Assembly (NCBI RefSeq): GCF_031458395.1
Contig: NZ_JAVDYJ010000001.1
Location: 1,550,001-1,614,000 of the forward strand
Reading direction: 5' to 3'
Length of the DNA: 64,000 bases
DNA from: Enteractinococcus fodinae
GTDB lineage: Bacteria > Actinomycetota > Actinomycetes > Actinomycetales > Micrococcaceae
Shown: piece after piece, positions 1-9,326 of the stretch
Numbering within the stretch: position 1 is the stretch's first letter
Layout of the letters: each line of letters opens with the position of its first letter
Translations under genes and position numbers: made by a program
The notes under the pieces: model-generated
Seen by the model: only the letters and a program-made list of their open reading frames with translations
Told to the model about the DNA's origin: nothing
Databases searched by the model: none

Positions 1-543
1 AAATACCTGGGCGAGAACATCAAGCCGCTGCTGATCAACGGGTTCATTGACATACACCACACGCTGATCAACCCGCCCGGTCGACAGGATGAGTACTGCC
101 AACATCCGGTCTTCAGACAAGATGACAAACTCCACCCGACGGATCACTGACGAGTCCATTTGGGGGTATTGCACTACGGCAACCTGACGTGTCAGCTGCG
201 ATAGTACCTGGACGGTCGAGGCCATGACGTCGTCAATATCGTCGGCATTATTGAGCAGCGTGGTCACCGCACGTCGTTCGGCGACAGACAAGGGCCGAAC
301 CTCTGAGATGCGGTCAACGAAATAGCGGTACCCTTTATCCGTGGGGACTCGCCCCGAGGAGGTGTGCGGCGCTTCAATCAGGCCCTCGTCTTCGAGTGCG
401 GCCATGTCGTTGCGAACGGTTGCCGATGACACGCCCAGATCGTGGCGTTCCACGAGAGCTTTCGAGCCGACCGGCTCCCGGGAGGCAACATAGTCTTCCA
501 CGATGGCTTGCAAAACTTTCATACGCCGTGGCTGGTCAGTCAT
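1..543 (-). CDS. hrcA: Heat-inducible transcription repressor HrcA (3' end cut by window)
   Basis: HrcA represses class I heat-shock genes by binding CIRCE operators. Only the N-terminal 181 codons are inside the window; the frame is open to base 1. The N-terminus ([19 protein letters not shown]) is the usual winged-helix part, followed by the family signature [18 protein letters not shown] and [20 protein letters not shown] chose the ATG at 543 because GGAGG sits four bases before it; an in-frame ATG at 522 is less well placed. A CIRCE element lies 19 bases upstream, so the gene is probably autoregulated. In actinobacteria dnaJ usually follows hrcA, which here would be beyond the left edge. 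Confidence 0.95.
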   Translation of the reverse strand, partial: MTDQPRRMKVLQAIVEDYVASREPVGSKALVERHDLGVSSATVRNDMAALEDEGLIEAPHTSSGRVPTDKGYRYFVDRISEVRPLSVAERRAVTTLLNNADDIDDVMASTVQVLSQLTRQVAVVQYPQMDSSVIRRVEFVILSEDRMLAVLILSTGRVDQRVVYVNEPVDQQRLDVLAQVF

Positions 544-561
544 CCACCCTCCCCAAAAAAA

Positions 562-588
562 TTAGCACTGTAGACAGTTCAGTGCTAA
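562..588 (-). promoter_or_regulatory. CIRCE operator for HrcA
   Basis: Nine-base inverted repeat with nine-base spacer: TTAGCACTG at 562-570 and CAGTGCTAA at 580-588. The known consensus is TTAGCACTC-N9-GAGTGCTAA. The copy here differs at the innermost base of each arm, and the two changes compensate, so symmetry is kept. It lies between the probable hrcA promoter and its ribosome binding site, as in autoregulated hrcA operons. Confidence 0.93.
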
Positions 589-700
589 TGCTAGCCGGAA
601 ACTGTCAGGGATTACAGAATGACTTGCTGGTTCTTCGCTGTTGACTGATCAGCCTTTGATAACCTCAATTGAGCACTCGAGCAGAAAGAGATCTTAGGCT

Positions 701-1549
701 ATGAATTGGGACCAGTGGGGACCATCCGAGACTGTCGGTCGCCCGGCCGTTACCGCCCCGAAAAAAGTAGCAGCGGCCAGAGGGTTAGTCGTTGAGGATG
801 CGACTTCGGGCTTTACCGGGGCGGTCGAGCGTATTGAGAAATCCGGCGGGGTTCACCTCGTAGTGTTAGCAGGGCGCCGAGACCGGCGACGTTCTTTCCC
901 ATTGGGGCTGGGCTTTATGATTGACGGTCAGCCCGTCGAACTTGTCGTCCCCTCTCCGGCCCGCCAGTCAGCACCGCAGCGCACCGCCTCAGGTTCTCGG
1001 GCAGTCGGAACGCAGCGCGCAAAAGTCGCCAAAGCATCGCGGATCTGGGTCGAGGGTGTCCATGATGCCGAATTGGTTGAAAAGATTTGGGGGGAGGATC
1101 TGCGCGTAGAAGGCGTGGTAGTAGAACCCTTGCACGGGGTTGATGATCTGGCCGAGGCCGTCCGCGCATTCCAGCCAGCAACACGCCGTCGCCTGGCGAT
1201 CTTGCTAGATCACCTCGTGTCGGGGTCGAAAGAGGAACGCTTGGCAGCACAGGCCATGCAGGTTGCAGGCGCCAAAGACAACGTGCTGATCGTAGGTCAC
1301 CCGTATGTGGACATCTGGCAAGCAGTGAAACCTGAGGTGATAGGGATCAAAGCCTGGCCGAAGATTCCACGCAGTGAAGACTGGAAAACCGGGATGCTTG
1401 CCAGGTTGGGTCTCCCCCATAAAACCCCGGCGGATATCGGGCGGGGTTGGAAGACCATCCTGGCTCGAGTTAAGAATTTCACTGATCTTGAGCCCGAGCT
1501 TTTGGGCAGGGTTGAGCATATGATTGATTTCGTGACAGTCCACGATTAG
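701..1549 (+). CDS. DUF3097 domain protein
   Basis: Protein of 282 residues recognised as the actinobacterial DUF3097 family, which is often found near hrcA and hemW. The N-terminal part has a small beta-rich region (residues about 25-80) with VVEDATSGFTGAVERIEKSG. The second half begins with IWVEGVHDAELVEKIWGEDL (about 112-131), which resembles the first motif of Toprim folds (a Glu in VEG followed by D), and continues with a conserved VLIVGHPYVDIWQAVKPE segment. Function is unknown; the Toprim comparison is my inference. It is transcribed divergently from hrcA, with a 157-base gap. Confidence 0.88.
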   Translation: MNWDQWGPSETVGRPAVTAPKKVAAARGLVVEDATSGFTGAVERIEKSGGVHLVVLAGRRDRRRSFPLGLGFMIDGQPVELVVPSPARQSAPQRTASGSRAVGTQRAKVAKASRIWVEGVHDAELVEKIWGEDLRVEGVVVEPLHGVDDLAEAVRAFQPATRRRLAILLDHLVSGSKEERLAAQAMQVAGAKDNVLIVGHPYVDIWQAVKPEVIGIKAWPKIPRSEDWKTGMLARLGLPHKTPADIGRGWKTILARVKNFTDLEPELLGRVEHMIDFVTVHD

Positions 1550-1671
1550 CTGAATAGCTCTGACTCGCTCATAGATGTCAGGCCAGCCACATAATCGGGT
1601 TTAGACTGGTGATTGTTTGCTATGATCAGCCGGGTTACTTCCTGCTGAATGAAACGTAAAGGATGCTCGCC

Positions 1672-2061
1672 GTGTCGCAATCCCCTGGCACCTCACAGAA
1701 TGGCCCCGGTTCCACCACTCGTGGTCCCCTGACGCCATCTGAAGACCGCCAATGGGCAACAGTTGCTCACTTTGGTGCGTTCCTGGGATTTGTCCCCTCA
1801 CTTGTGGTGTTCATCGTGTTTCGCTCTCGCGGTCCGTTTTCCGAACAAGAAGCCAAGGAAGCGTTGAACTTCACCTTGCCGCTCACCGTCGTGGCGATTG
1901 CCTTCAATATTTTGGCGTTTTTGCCCGTAATGGGCGCGATCTTCGGTGTGGTTGCAGTATTGCTCTGGCTGTTCATGACGATCTCAGGAGTCATTGCGGG
2001 TATCGAAGTTAATAAGGGACGTCCTTATCGCTACCCGTTCAATCTCCGTATTATTCGATAG
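1672..2061 (+). CDS. DUF4870 family membrane protein
   Basis: Small membrane protein, about 129 residues. Family features are the N-terminal WATVAHFGAFLGF, the central SEQEAKEALNFTLP and a C-terminal KGRPYRYPFNLRII. There are three hydrophobic segments, at about residues 25-45, 65-85 and 90-110. I prefer the GTG at 1672 because AAAGGA lies eight bases upstream; the ATG at 1663 would leave no spacing to that site. It converges on hemW with only 12 bases between the stop codons. The biochemical role of the family is not established. Confidence 0.8.
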   Translation: MSQSPGTSQNGPGSTTRGPLTPSEDRQWATVAHFGAFLGFVPSLVVFIVFRSRGPFSEQEAKEALNFTLPLTVVAIAFNILAFLPVMGAIFGVVAVLLWLFMTISGVIAGIEVNKGRPYRYPFNLRIIR

Positions 2062-2073
2062 CCTGACTCGGTG

Positions 2074-3327
2074 CTAAAAACCGGCCAAGCGCCGGGTGAT
2101 GGCATCATCGAGGAGGCGGCCGCGCAAGGTTGGGACAATGCGTCCTGCTTCCAGAGCGTCGGGTTCAATGAGACCTTGTGTTGCTAAGAGCTGGGTTTCA
2201 GTCATCGCATGCTGGGCGGCATGGCGAGGTTGATCTGCTAATACCGCGGTATCGAGCCCTTCAGCCAACCGGACTCCCAGCATGATTTTTTCTAATAATC
2301 GAGCATCTGCATCCGGTATCTCATGTCCGATGGCCGGGGAAATATTTTCCAGCACTCGAGAGGCATAGGCCGCCGGGTGTTTGGCGTTCCACCAGCGGAA
2401 ACCGGCCATGTGTGAATGAGCACCGGGTCCGATCCCCCACCAATCTTGGTCTCGCCAGTAGGCAAGGTTGTGCTGCGACTGGTGAATGCCTTGATTGTCG
2501 GGATCGTACGCCCAGTTGGAGATCTCATACCAGCGGTATCCTGCATCGCTGAGCCGTTGCTCGGTGGCAAGATACTTATCCGCCTGGTCGTCGGGATCGG
2601 TATTCGGGTAGACACCGCGCCGTATCTGAGCGGCAAGCTTGGTGCCCTCTTCCACGATCAGGCCATAAGCCGAGACGTGGTCCGGTCGGAGTCCCAGGAC
2701 GGTATCCAATGAACGTTGCCAGTCTTGTAATGATTCTCCGGGGGTACCGAAGATGAGATCTAGCGATAGCTCGAGATGTGCTTCCCGGATCCATTGGGTT
2801 GCTGAGACCACATTGTCGGGGTTGTGGGTGCGTTCTAGCACCTGTAATACGTGAGACACCGAGGACTGCATGCCCATGGAAATCCGGTTGAACCCACCTG
2901 CAGCAAGCTCTTGTACGACCTGTTGCGTTACGGAATCTGGGTTGGCTTCGGTTGTGATTTCTGCACCTGGTTGGATGCCGAAAAGTTGTCCGGCCCGTTC
3001 CAGAATGGCGTTGAGATCTTCAGCGGGCAATAAGGTCGGGGTACCGCCGCCGAAAAAGACCGAATGTAAGGGACGTGGCACGATACCCGATCTGTCGAGG
3101 GTATCCGCGGCGAATTCAAGTTCTTTGATTGCCGTCGATGCATAACTATCGTGCGAAGCCCCCGGCCCTAGATCCGGTGATATATACGTGTTGAAATCGC
3201 AATAACCGCAGCGTGAGAGACAAAACGGTACGTGAACATATAACGAAAACGTCCGATCCGTGGCCTGCACTGCTTCGGCGACGAAGTCAGGTAGGACATG
3301 GGCGGCGGGAGCATCAGTGTGGTTCAA
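2074..3327 (-). CDS. hemW: Radical SAM protein HemW (heme chaperone, formerly HemN-like)
   Basis: HemW is a radical SAM protein related to oxygen-independent coproporphyrinogen oxidase; family members bind and deliver heme. The 4Fe-4S motif CxxxCxxC is visible at Cys36, Cys40 and Cys43 inside VPFCLSRCGYCDFNTY. It lacks the extra Cys next to the cluster motif that is typical of true HemN oxidases. GGGTPTLL follows near residue 93, and a HemN C-terminal domain fills roughly 300-417. The only good start is a TTG at 3327, three bases after the lepA stop, so the two are probably co-transcribed and translation may be coupled. Confidence 0.92.
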   Translation of the reverse strand: MNHTDAPAAHVLPDFVAEAVQATDRTFSLYVHVPFCLSRCGYCDFNTYISPDLGPGASHDSYASTAIKELEFAADTLDRSGIVPRPLHSVFFGGGTPTLLPAEDLNAILERAGQLFGIQPGAEITTEANPDSVTQQVVQELAAGGFNRISMGMQSSVSHVLQVLERTHNPDNVVSATQWIREAHLELSLDLIFGTPGESLQDWQRSLDTVLGLRPDHVSAYGLIVEEGTKLAAQIRRGVYPNTDPDDQADKYLATEQRLSDAGYRWYEISNWAYDPDNQGIHQSQHNLAYWRDQDWWGIGPGAHSHMAGFRWWNAKHPAAYASRVLENISPAIGHEIPDADARLLEKIMLGVRLAEGLDTAVLADQPRHAAQHAMTETQLLATQGLIEPDALEAGRIVPTLRGRLLDDAITRRLAGF

Positions 3328-3330
3328 GGG

Positions 3331-5181
3331 TTACTTGCTATCCGTATCTGTTGACAGCGCTGCAATGAAGGCTTCCTGGGGCACCTCGACGGTGCCGACC
3401 ATTTTCATGCGCTTCTTGCCTTCTTTTTGTTTCTCAAGCAGCTTGCGTTTACGCGAAATGTCACCGCCGTAGCACTTCGACAGCACATCTTTACGGATCG
3501 CTCGAATGTTCTCGCGAGCGATGATGCGGGAACCAATCGCAGCCTGGATGGGGACCTCAAACTGTTGTCGTGGGATGAGTTCTTTGAGTTTCGAGGTCAT
3601 CTTCACGCCATAGGAGTAGGCATGGTCCCGGTGGGTGATGGCAGAAAATGCATCCACGGTATCGCCCTGCAATAAAATATCGACCTTGACCAGGTCTGCA
3701 ACCTGAGAGCCCTGGCGCTGCCAGTTCAACGAAGCGTATCCCTTGGTGCGTGACTTCAGCAGATCGAAGTAATCGAACACAATTTCTGCCAGTGGGATCC
3801 AGTAGCGGATCTCTACCCGCTCCTCGGATAGGTAATCCATGCCTTCGAGTTGTCCACGTTTGGCCTGAGATAGTTCCATCACGGCACCAATGAATTCTGA
3901 GGGCACAATGATGGTGGCCATGGCCATGGGCTCTTCAACCTCGAGAATTTTACCTTCCGGGAATTCAGATGGGTTGGTCACTTTGACGACGGTGCCGTCT
4001 TCAGTGGTGACATCGTAGATGACGTTGGGTGCCGTCGAAATCAGGTCCAGATCGTATTCACGCTCTAACCGTTCGCGCACGATCTCCAAGTGCAACAGCC
4101 CAAGGAAGCCCACGCGGAACCCAAACCCGAGAGCAACGGACGTTTCGGGCTCGTAGGATAGCGCGGCATCATTGAGCTGTAGCTTTTCGAGGGCATCGCG
4201 AAGAGCTGGATAATCCGATCCATCTATCGGGTACAGCCCCGAAAAAACCATCGGCTGTGGTTCGCTGTAACCACCAATTGGTTCGGGAGCCGGGTTGTGT
4301 TTTGAGGTGACGGTGTCTCCGACTTTGGATTCCGAAACTTCTTTCACACCGGTGATGAGGTAACCAACCTCCCCTACGCCCAAACCCGCTCCAGGGATGG
4401 CCCCTGGCGAGTACACGCCAGTTTCTTGAAGCTCATAGTCGGAACCGGTAGCCATCATTTTGATGCCTTGACGGGGCTTCAGACTCCCGTCGACCATCCG
4501 GACATAGGTAATCACACCGCGATAGGTGTCATAGATTGAATCAAAAATCATCGCTCGAGCCGGCGCATCGACATTCCCGGACGGTGACGGGACGGTGTTG
4601 ACGACTCGATCAAGGAGCGCCTCGACGCCCTGACCGGTTTTGCCGGAGACTTTGAGCACATCGTCGGGGTCTACCCCGATGAGGTTGGAAATTTCTAACG
4701 CGTAGCGTTCAGGTTCGGCCGCGGGCAGGTCGATCTTATTGAGCACTGGAATGATTTCCAGGTCGTGTTCCATAGCCATGTATAGATTCGCTAGCGTCTG
4801 GGCTTCGATGCCCTGAGCTGCATCGACTAGTAAGATCGCACCTTCACAAGCTGCCAATGAGCGCGACACCTCATATGCGAAATCCACGTGACCGGGAGTG
4901 TCGATCATGTTCAGAATGTAGTCATTCCCGTCGACTTGCCATGGCATTCGGACGGCTTGCGATTTGATGGTGATCCCGCGTTCCCGTTCGATATCCATCG
5001 AGTCAAGGAACTGGTCTTGCATCTTCCGTGGCGTCACCACGTTTGTATTTTGCAGCATGCGATCGGCTAGCGTGGATTTGCCGTGATCAATGTGCGCGAC
5101 AATACAAAAGTTCCTGATGACCGATGGGTCAGTTGAACCGGGCTGAGGCGGGTTGGACGCCACTGGCGACACGTGCACCAT
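3331..5181 (-). CDS. lepA: Elongation factor 4 (LepA), ribosome back-translocating GTPase
   Basis: Translational GTPase of 616 residues, in the normal family range. GTP-binding motifs are in order: AHIDHGKST (29-37), [14 protein letters not shown] and NKIDLPAA. The EF-G-like domains follow, and the LepA-specific C-terminus ([19 protein letters not shown]) is intact. LepA acts on stalled or mistranslocated ribosomes and assists initiation. It is the first gene of a lepA-hemW pair. The start is uncertain by a few codons because ATG GTG and a second GTG lie close together. Confidence 0.97.
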   Translation of the reverse strand: MVHVSPVASNPPQPGSTDPSVIRNFCIVAHIDHGKSTLADRMLQNTNVVTPRKMQDQFLDSMDIERERGITIKSQAVRMPWQVDGNDYILNMIDTPGHVDFAYEVSRSLAACEGAILLVDAAQGIEAQTLANLYMAMEHDLEIIPVLNKIDLPAAEPERYALEISNLIGVDPDDVLKVSGKTGQGVEALLDRVVNTVPSPSGNVDAPARAMIFDSIYDTYRGVITYVRMVDGSLKPRQGIKMMATGSDYELQETGVYSPGAIPGAGLGVGEVGYLITGVKEVSESKVGDTVTSKHNPAPEPIGGYSEPQPMVFSGLYPIDGSDYPALRDALEKLQLNDAALSYEPETSVALGFGFRVGFLGLLHLEIVRERLEREYDLDLISTAPNVIYDVTTEDGTVVKVTNPSEFPEGKILEVEEPMAMATIIVPSEFIGAVMELSQAKRGQLEGMDYLSEERVEIRYWIPLAEIVFDYFDLLKSRTKGYASLNWQRQGSQVADLVKVDILLQGDTVDAFSAITHRDHAYSYGVKMTSKLKELIPRQQFEVPIQAAIGSRIIARENIRAIRKDVLSKCYGGDISRKRKLLEKQKEGKKRMKMVGTVEVPQEAFIAALSTDTDSK

Positions 5182-5507
5182 CCTTAGAATGTTTTACTTT
5201 GAGAAAACTGAAAGCTTCTGGAGCACCGCGACGGGTGCGTTGCTCTATTCTTTCACGTTTTATCCTTCGTATCGACAACATATCGCGCACTGCTTGGCAA
5301 ATGGCCGAACACTATTTACTCCGCGACCCAGTACAGGCCGCAGGATTCGCTGTCTAGGTTGAATTTTGGTAAACTAGACCGCTGTGTGTCCGCGCAGGTC
5401 GACGGGCACTCTTAGTCAGGCTTTCCAAGGTGCCCCCACACCGCTCAGTCGTCTGGCTAGGAATACCCCTCACCGACCCACATTTTTTAGAATGAATAGG
5501 ACCAGTA
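5182..5507. other. Intergenic region between lepA and rpsT (326 bp)
   Basis: Divergent spacer holding the promoters of lepA (minus) and rpsT (plus). It is AT-richer than its flanks near 5190-5300. Apart from the proposed rpsT extended -10 and a possible leader hairpin (GGGCAC near 5410 with GTGCCC near 5430), I see no gene, tRNA or repeat. Confidence 0.6.
5366..5375 (+). promoter_or_regulatory. Possible extended -10 promoter for rpsT
   Basis: TTGGTAAACT contains TG-n followed by TAAACT (5370-5375), the form of an extended -10 hexamer. The -35 match is poor (TTCGCT at 5346-5351, 18-base spacer). Transcription from about 5382 would give an rpsT leader of roughly 125 bases. This is assigned by eye only. 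Confidence 0.35.
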
Positions 5508-5774
5508 TTGGCTAATCTCAAATCTTCAAAAAAGCGCGCAATTACGAACGCGAAACGTCGCGAACGCAACCACGCTATCAAGTCTGAACTCAAGACTGTG
5601 CTCCGCAAAGTAAATAAAGCCGTAGAAGCTGGCGATAAAGCCGCTGCTGAAAAGGCTCTTGCTGTTGCCGGGCGCAAACTGGATAAGGCTGTCAGCAAGG
5701 GTGCGATCCATCGCAACCAGGCCGCGAACCGGAAGTCCGGTGCAGCAGCCCGCGTGAACGCAATGGATGCATAA
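5508..5774 (+). CDS. rpsT: 30S ribosomal protein S20
   Basis: Small basic protein of 88 residues, which binds 16S rRNA during early assembly of the 30S subunit. The N-terminus MANLKSSKKRAITNAKRRER and the end GAIHRNQAANRKSGAAARVN are diagnostic. The start is a TTG at 5508 with AGG about seven bases upstream; no ATG or GTG is suitable. E. coli rpsT also starts with UUG, where the weak codon takes part in autogenous control, so similar control is possible here. The gene stands alone on the plus strand and ends at a strong hairpin shared with holA. Confidence 0.96.
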   Translation: MANLKSSKKRAITNAKRRERNHAIKSELKTVLRKVNKAVEAGDKAAAEKALAVAGRKLDKAVSKGAIHRNQAANRKSGAAARVNAMDA

Positions 5775-5791
5775 GTTCGCGAAGCGTTAAA

Positions 5792-5828
5792 GTTTGAGGC
5801 CGTCACGTTGAACGTGACGGCCTCAAAC
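5792..5828. terminator. Bidirectional terminator between rpsT and holA
   Basis: Two 18-base arms are perfectly complementary: GTTTGAGGCCGTCACGTT at 5792-5809 and its complement at 5811-5828. The central bases form a tight loop. The hairpin is followed by ATTT on the plus strand and preceded by TTAA, so it can serve rpsT and the converging holA. Confidence 0.9.
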
Positions 5829-5839
5829 ATTTAATAGCG

Positions 5840-6838
5840 TTAGCGTCGCTGCGCGAGCGTGGCAACCTTTGTTACCATACGTTCCACAGCAAATTCTGCG
5901 TCTCGCGCTTGGCCTTTCGCTTCGGCATCAGCACGGGCGATCAGCTCGACAGCCCCAGCAATATTGACGGGAGTCCAATGCCGAGCAGTAGCCGTGACCC
6001 GCTGAACTTGCCACGGGGCCATCCCGAGGACAGAGGCGAGTTGCCCCTGGGGCACTTTCGCGTCGATGATGCGTGCAACCTGGCGGGCTTTGAGCGCAAA
6101 CGAAGCGCTCACCGCGACCGGTTGCACTCCCGTGGCAAACGCGTGCCGGAGCAACGCGATGGCCGAGCCAAGTTGACCATCAAGTGCCGCGTCTGCCACC
6201 TTGAAGGCGGTGGCCTGGACTCGTCCGCCATAGTACTGTTCGACCATTCGCTCGGTGATAGTACCTTCGGTGTCAGAAATCAGCTGGTGTGCTGCGGCAG
6301 CGAGTTCTCCCAGGTTCTCCCCGATGGCGTCTGCGAGCGCGCGGAGGGCTTCAGCATCGATCTTTCGGCGCGCACTGCGGAACTCTGCTTGGAGGAAATC
6401 CATGCGGTCGCGGTCTGATTTGATGGGTTTGGCTTCAACGAAGACACCGGACTTTTTGAGTGCGTCGAGCAATCGTTTGCCTCGGGTGCCGCCTCCGTGG
6501 AGACCCAGGAAGGTGACGTCCGGGTTGGGTTGCTGGATGTATTCGAGCCCGTCGGTGACGAATGCGTCAGACATTTTGTGCATTTCGTCGAAGATGAGGA
6601 GCTTCTTTTCGCCAAACAGTGATGGGCTGGCGAGCACCTGGATTTCACCGGGTTGGTATTCTGCAGCGGAGCGGTGGTGTACCTCGGTGTCTGGCTCGGC
6701 CTGTTTCAACTGTGTTTTGATGGCCTCGGTGACTCGAGTGTGAATGTAGTCTTCACTGCCTTGGACAAAGATGAGCGGCGCTACTGTGACGTCGCGCCAG
6801 GAGGCGCCGGCGGTTTTGGTTCGTCGAGGAGAAGCCAT
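5840..6838 (-). CDS. holA: DNA polymerase III delta subunit
   Basis: HolA, 332 residues, is the clamp-loader subunit that opens the beta sliding clamp. The N-terminal part contains LIFVQGSEDYIHTRVTEAI and the LFGEKKLLIFDEMHKM segment typical of the family. The Walker A lysine is missing, as expected, because delta does not hydrolyse ATP. The C-terminal helical domain has ALLRHAFATGVQPVAVSASF. The gene follows comEC with a 10-base gap, an arrangement (comEA-comEC-holA) common in Gram-positive bacteria. The rpsT hairpin ends the unit. Confidence 0.93.
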   Translation of the reverse strand: MASPRRTKTAGASWRDVTVAPLIFVQGSEDYIHTRVTEAIKTQLKQAEPDTEVHHRSAAEYQPGEIQVLASPSLFGEKKLLIFDEMHKMSDAFVTDGLEYIQQPNPDVTFLGLHGGGTRGKRLLDALKKSGVFVEAKPIKSDRDRMDFLQAEFRSARRKIDAEALRALADAIGENLGELAAAAHQLISDTEGTITERMVEQYYGGRVQATAFKVADAALDGQLGSAIALLRHAFATGVQPVAVSASFALKARQVARIIDAKVPQGQLASVLGMAPWQVQRVTATARHWTPVNIAGAVELIARADAEAKGQARDAEFAVERMVTKVATLAQRR

Positions 6839-6848
6839 AGGGCTGATT

Positions 6849-9326
6849 CTAGCGTTGTGCGGCGACGTGTGCGGGACTGTGCTGCAAGGTCACAGAAAAC
6901 GTGCCGTGGAAATCAGTGCGTCGAACGTCGGTTCGTGGCCCGAGCGCCTCGAGAATGTCGTCGTGCGGGTGGCCATAACTATTGTCCATACCCACCCCGA
7001 TGAGTGCCACACTGGGTTCGGTATGTTCGATGAGGCCTGTCCCGCCGTTTTGTGCGCCGTGGTGGGCTAATTTGAGGATGTCGACCTTGGTGGGGATACG
7101 GTCTGCGGCGAGGAGCTTTTCGGCTTCGTCTTGTTCTAGGTCGCCGGTAAACAGTGCCGTGGCGACTCCTCCGTGGCGATAGATTTCGATGAGTAGCACC
7201 GCGGAGGCATTATTTTCATTTGGTGTTTGGTGATTTGCGCTGAGCACTGACCACCGGAGTTGTACCGGATGGTCGGGATCCTGTGCAGCGTGATCTATGA
7301 CGGAGACCGTGGGGCCTGTGAGTTGCTGGGCGGTGGAGGGCAGTCCCGTGGTACTGGCTTGATAAGTTGGGTCCGTGCCCGTGGCATATACGATGTGTTC
7401 TGGCTCGACTACGTCTAGGACACCTTGGAGCCCGCCGACGTGGTCTGCGTGGAGGTGGGTGATGACCAGAACATCGATGCGAGTAATGCCGGCAGCTCGT
7501 AGGCAGTGGTGGGCCAAGTCTGGTTCTGGTCCGGTATCGAAGACCATGGCTGATTCCGGCCCGGTACGCACGAGGAACATGTCGCCTTGGTCGACATCGC
7601 ATCCGACAATATCCCAATCGGGGTTAATACCACCGGCTTTCGTCGGCCAAAACACGGCCAGGTGCGCGACGACAGCTACCACCACGATCAGGTACTGCAA
7701 GCTTTGGGCGGGGCTGGTCTGTTGGGTGAGCCGTATAGCCAGTTGGTGCCATCTGGGGAGACCCCAGTCCACGCGCACGGGTGGTGGTGTCCGTCGTTGT
7801 CGCCGCAGGAGTTTGATTGTGACGATGCCGGTGGCAGCCCAGTGCAGGGCGATGAGTGCTGTTCCGACGACCCCTTCAGGCCACGGGAGCGTCGAGCCGG
7901 GTAGCTGGGTTGTGGTGGTAGCGATCCATCCGATGGCGGAGGTCGGCAACGACACCGCGTGCAAAAGTAGTTGGGAGACGCCCGGGGCGACCATGATTAA
8001 AGCTGCAGCAATGGTGCCGGGGATGGTGATCAGCGGCAGTAACGGCGTGGCAAAGAGGTTTGCGGCTACTGAGTAGAGGCTGACGTAGTCGATAAACGTC
8101 AGCAGCAGTGGTTGGCAGGCCAGTTGCGCAGCAGTGGAGATCGCCAGCGAGGAACTGATGAGGCTGGCCCAGAAATCAGGGAGAAATTTTTCAAAATATG
8201 GGCGTATCAGTCGGTCGAGGGGTTGGGCTGCTAGCACGATCCCAGCCGTAGCTGCCACGGAGAGTTGGAAGCCGACTTCGTGGATCAGCTCGGGGGTCAG
8301 CGTCAAGAGGGCGATCGTGGTGAGGGCCAGGATCGGCAGGGCTTGTGAACTCCGACCGGAAAATACCGCCCAGGCGCCGATCGCTCCCATTGTGGCAGCT
8401 CGAAGAACTGAAGGTTGTGTTCCCACGATGTGCACGAAGAGAACCAGGGTTCCGATAAATGCAACGATGACGATGGGGCGCGGGAAGCGCAAGCTGCGAA
8501 ACAAAAGCGTCGCCGCAGCGGCAATCACTGACGTATGCGCTCCCGAGACCGCTGAGAGGTGGCTCAGCCCGGAGATCTTCATGGCTTGATCGACAGTTTC
8601 CGATTGTTGGGATCGATCCCCCAGGATGAGTCCTGGAAGTAGTTCCGGGCCATAGCTGATCGTCTGGGCTGCCTGGTCTTGGAGCGCTGTGCGTAACGTA
8701 TCGCGACCAGTGGGTGCAGTTTGGCCGGGTGGTTGACCACAGCTGTCGGGTTGAGCTAAGTGGACTGCTTGGACAAACGTGGTGGCATCCTGTTCGGTGA
8801 CCCGCCCGAGAAAACAGACGTGGTCGCCGCTACGCATCTGCGACCAGGCCTCGTCGGCTGCGATCACGATCTTCGCTGGGTGGGGCGTGGGGGTAAGATC
8901 CCTGCCGTAGTGGTTTACCTCTGCGGTGACGAACCAGCTAGGCCCCCACGGCCCGTCACGTTCCACAGGGTCGTTTACCAGCTCGGCCGAGAGCTTGGCG
9001 GTCCCCAGATGCTCGGTAAATGCTAGCCATCCGGAGGTTTCTGCGGCGGCACGTTGTTGGTTGGTCAGCAGCGCGGCCGGAGTGGCCAGCCAGCAAGCCA
9101 GCGCGACGATGAGCAGCCATTGCCCCACCCGCTTACGGCGTCTGATACTTACCATGAGTATCATCGCGATGAGACCGCCCAGTATGAGGGTGAGGGGCAC
9201 ATGGTGTGCTACCCACGGTGGCAATCTGGGACTCAACAGACATACGGTTGCGGTAAGGCCCGCTGCTGGCACAAGTCGAATATCGACGGGGGCTGCGATG
9301 TCGTCGGGTTTGATGTGGCTTGTCAT
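6849..9326 (-). CDS. comEC: ComEC/Rec2 family DNA-uptake channel protein
   Basis: Polytopic membrane protein of 825 residues, expected to form the channel that carries single-stranded DNA across the membrane. Order: N-terminal membrane segments (about 20-90), a soluble DUF4131-like part (about 95-195), the competence domain with many membrane helices (about 220-540, including LSHLSAVSGAHTSVIAA), then a metallo-beta-lactamase-like domain with THLHADHVGG near residue 623. Its ATG overlaps the comEA stop in TAATG, so the two are translationally coupled. Natural transformation cannot be concluded from these two genes alone. Confidence 0.93.
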   Translation of the reverse strand: MTSHIKPDDIAAPVDIRLVPAAGLTATVCLLSPRLPPWVAHHVPLTLILGGLIAMILMVSIRRRKRVGQWLLIVALACWLATPAALLTNQQRAAAETSGWLAFTEHLGTAKLSAELVNDPVERDGPWGPSWFVTAEVNHYGRDLTPTPHPAKIVIAADEAWSQMRSGDHVCFLGRVTEQDATTFVQAVHLAQPDSCGQPPGQTAPTGRDTLRTALQDQAAQTISYGPELLPGLILGDRSQQSETVDQAMKISGLSHLSAVSGAHTSVIAAAATLLFRSLRFPRPIVIVAFIGTLVLFVHIVGTQPSVLRAATMGAIGAWAVFSGRSSQALPILALTTIALLTLTPELIHEVGFQLSVAATAGIVLAAQPLDRLIRPYFEKFLPDFWASLISSSLAISTAAQLACQPLLLTFIDYVSLYSVAANLFATPLLPLITIPGTIAAALIMVAPGVSQLLLHAVSLPTSAIGWIATTTTQLPGSTLPWPEGVVGTALIALHWAATGIVTIKLLRRQRRTPPPVRVDWGLPRWHQLAIRLTQQTSPAQSLQYLIVVVAVVAHLAVFWPTKAGGINPDWDIVGCDVDQGDMFLVRTGPESAMVFDTGPEPDLAHHCLRAAGITRIDVLVITHLHADHVGGLQGVLDVVEPEHIVYATGTDPTYQASTTGLPSTAQQLTGPTVSVIDHAAQDPDHPVQLRWSVLSANHQTPNENNASAVLLIEIYRHGGVATALFTGDLEQDEAEKLLAADRIPTKVDILKLAHHGAQNGGTGLIEHTEPSVALIGVGMDNSYGHPHDDILEALGPRTDVRRTDFHGTFSVTLQHSPAHVAAQR

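Noticed and set aside
7375-8076. 233-codon open frame on the plus strand opposite comEC
   Set aside because: Shadow of comEC; Arg/Ser/Pro-rich with no domain.
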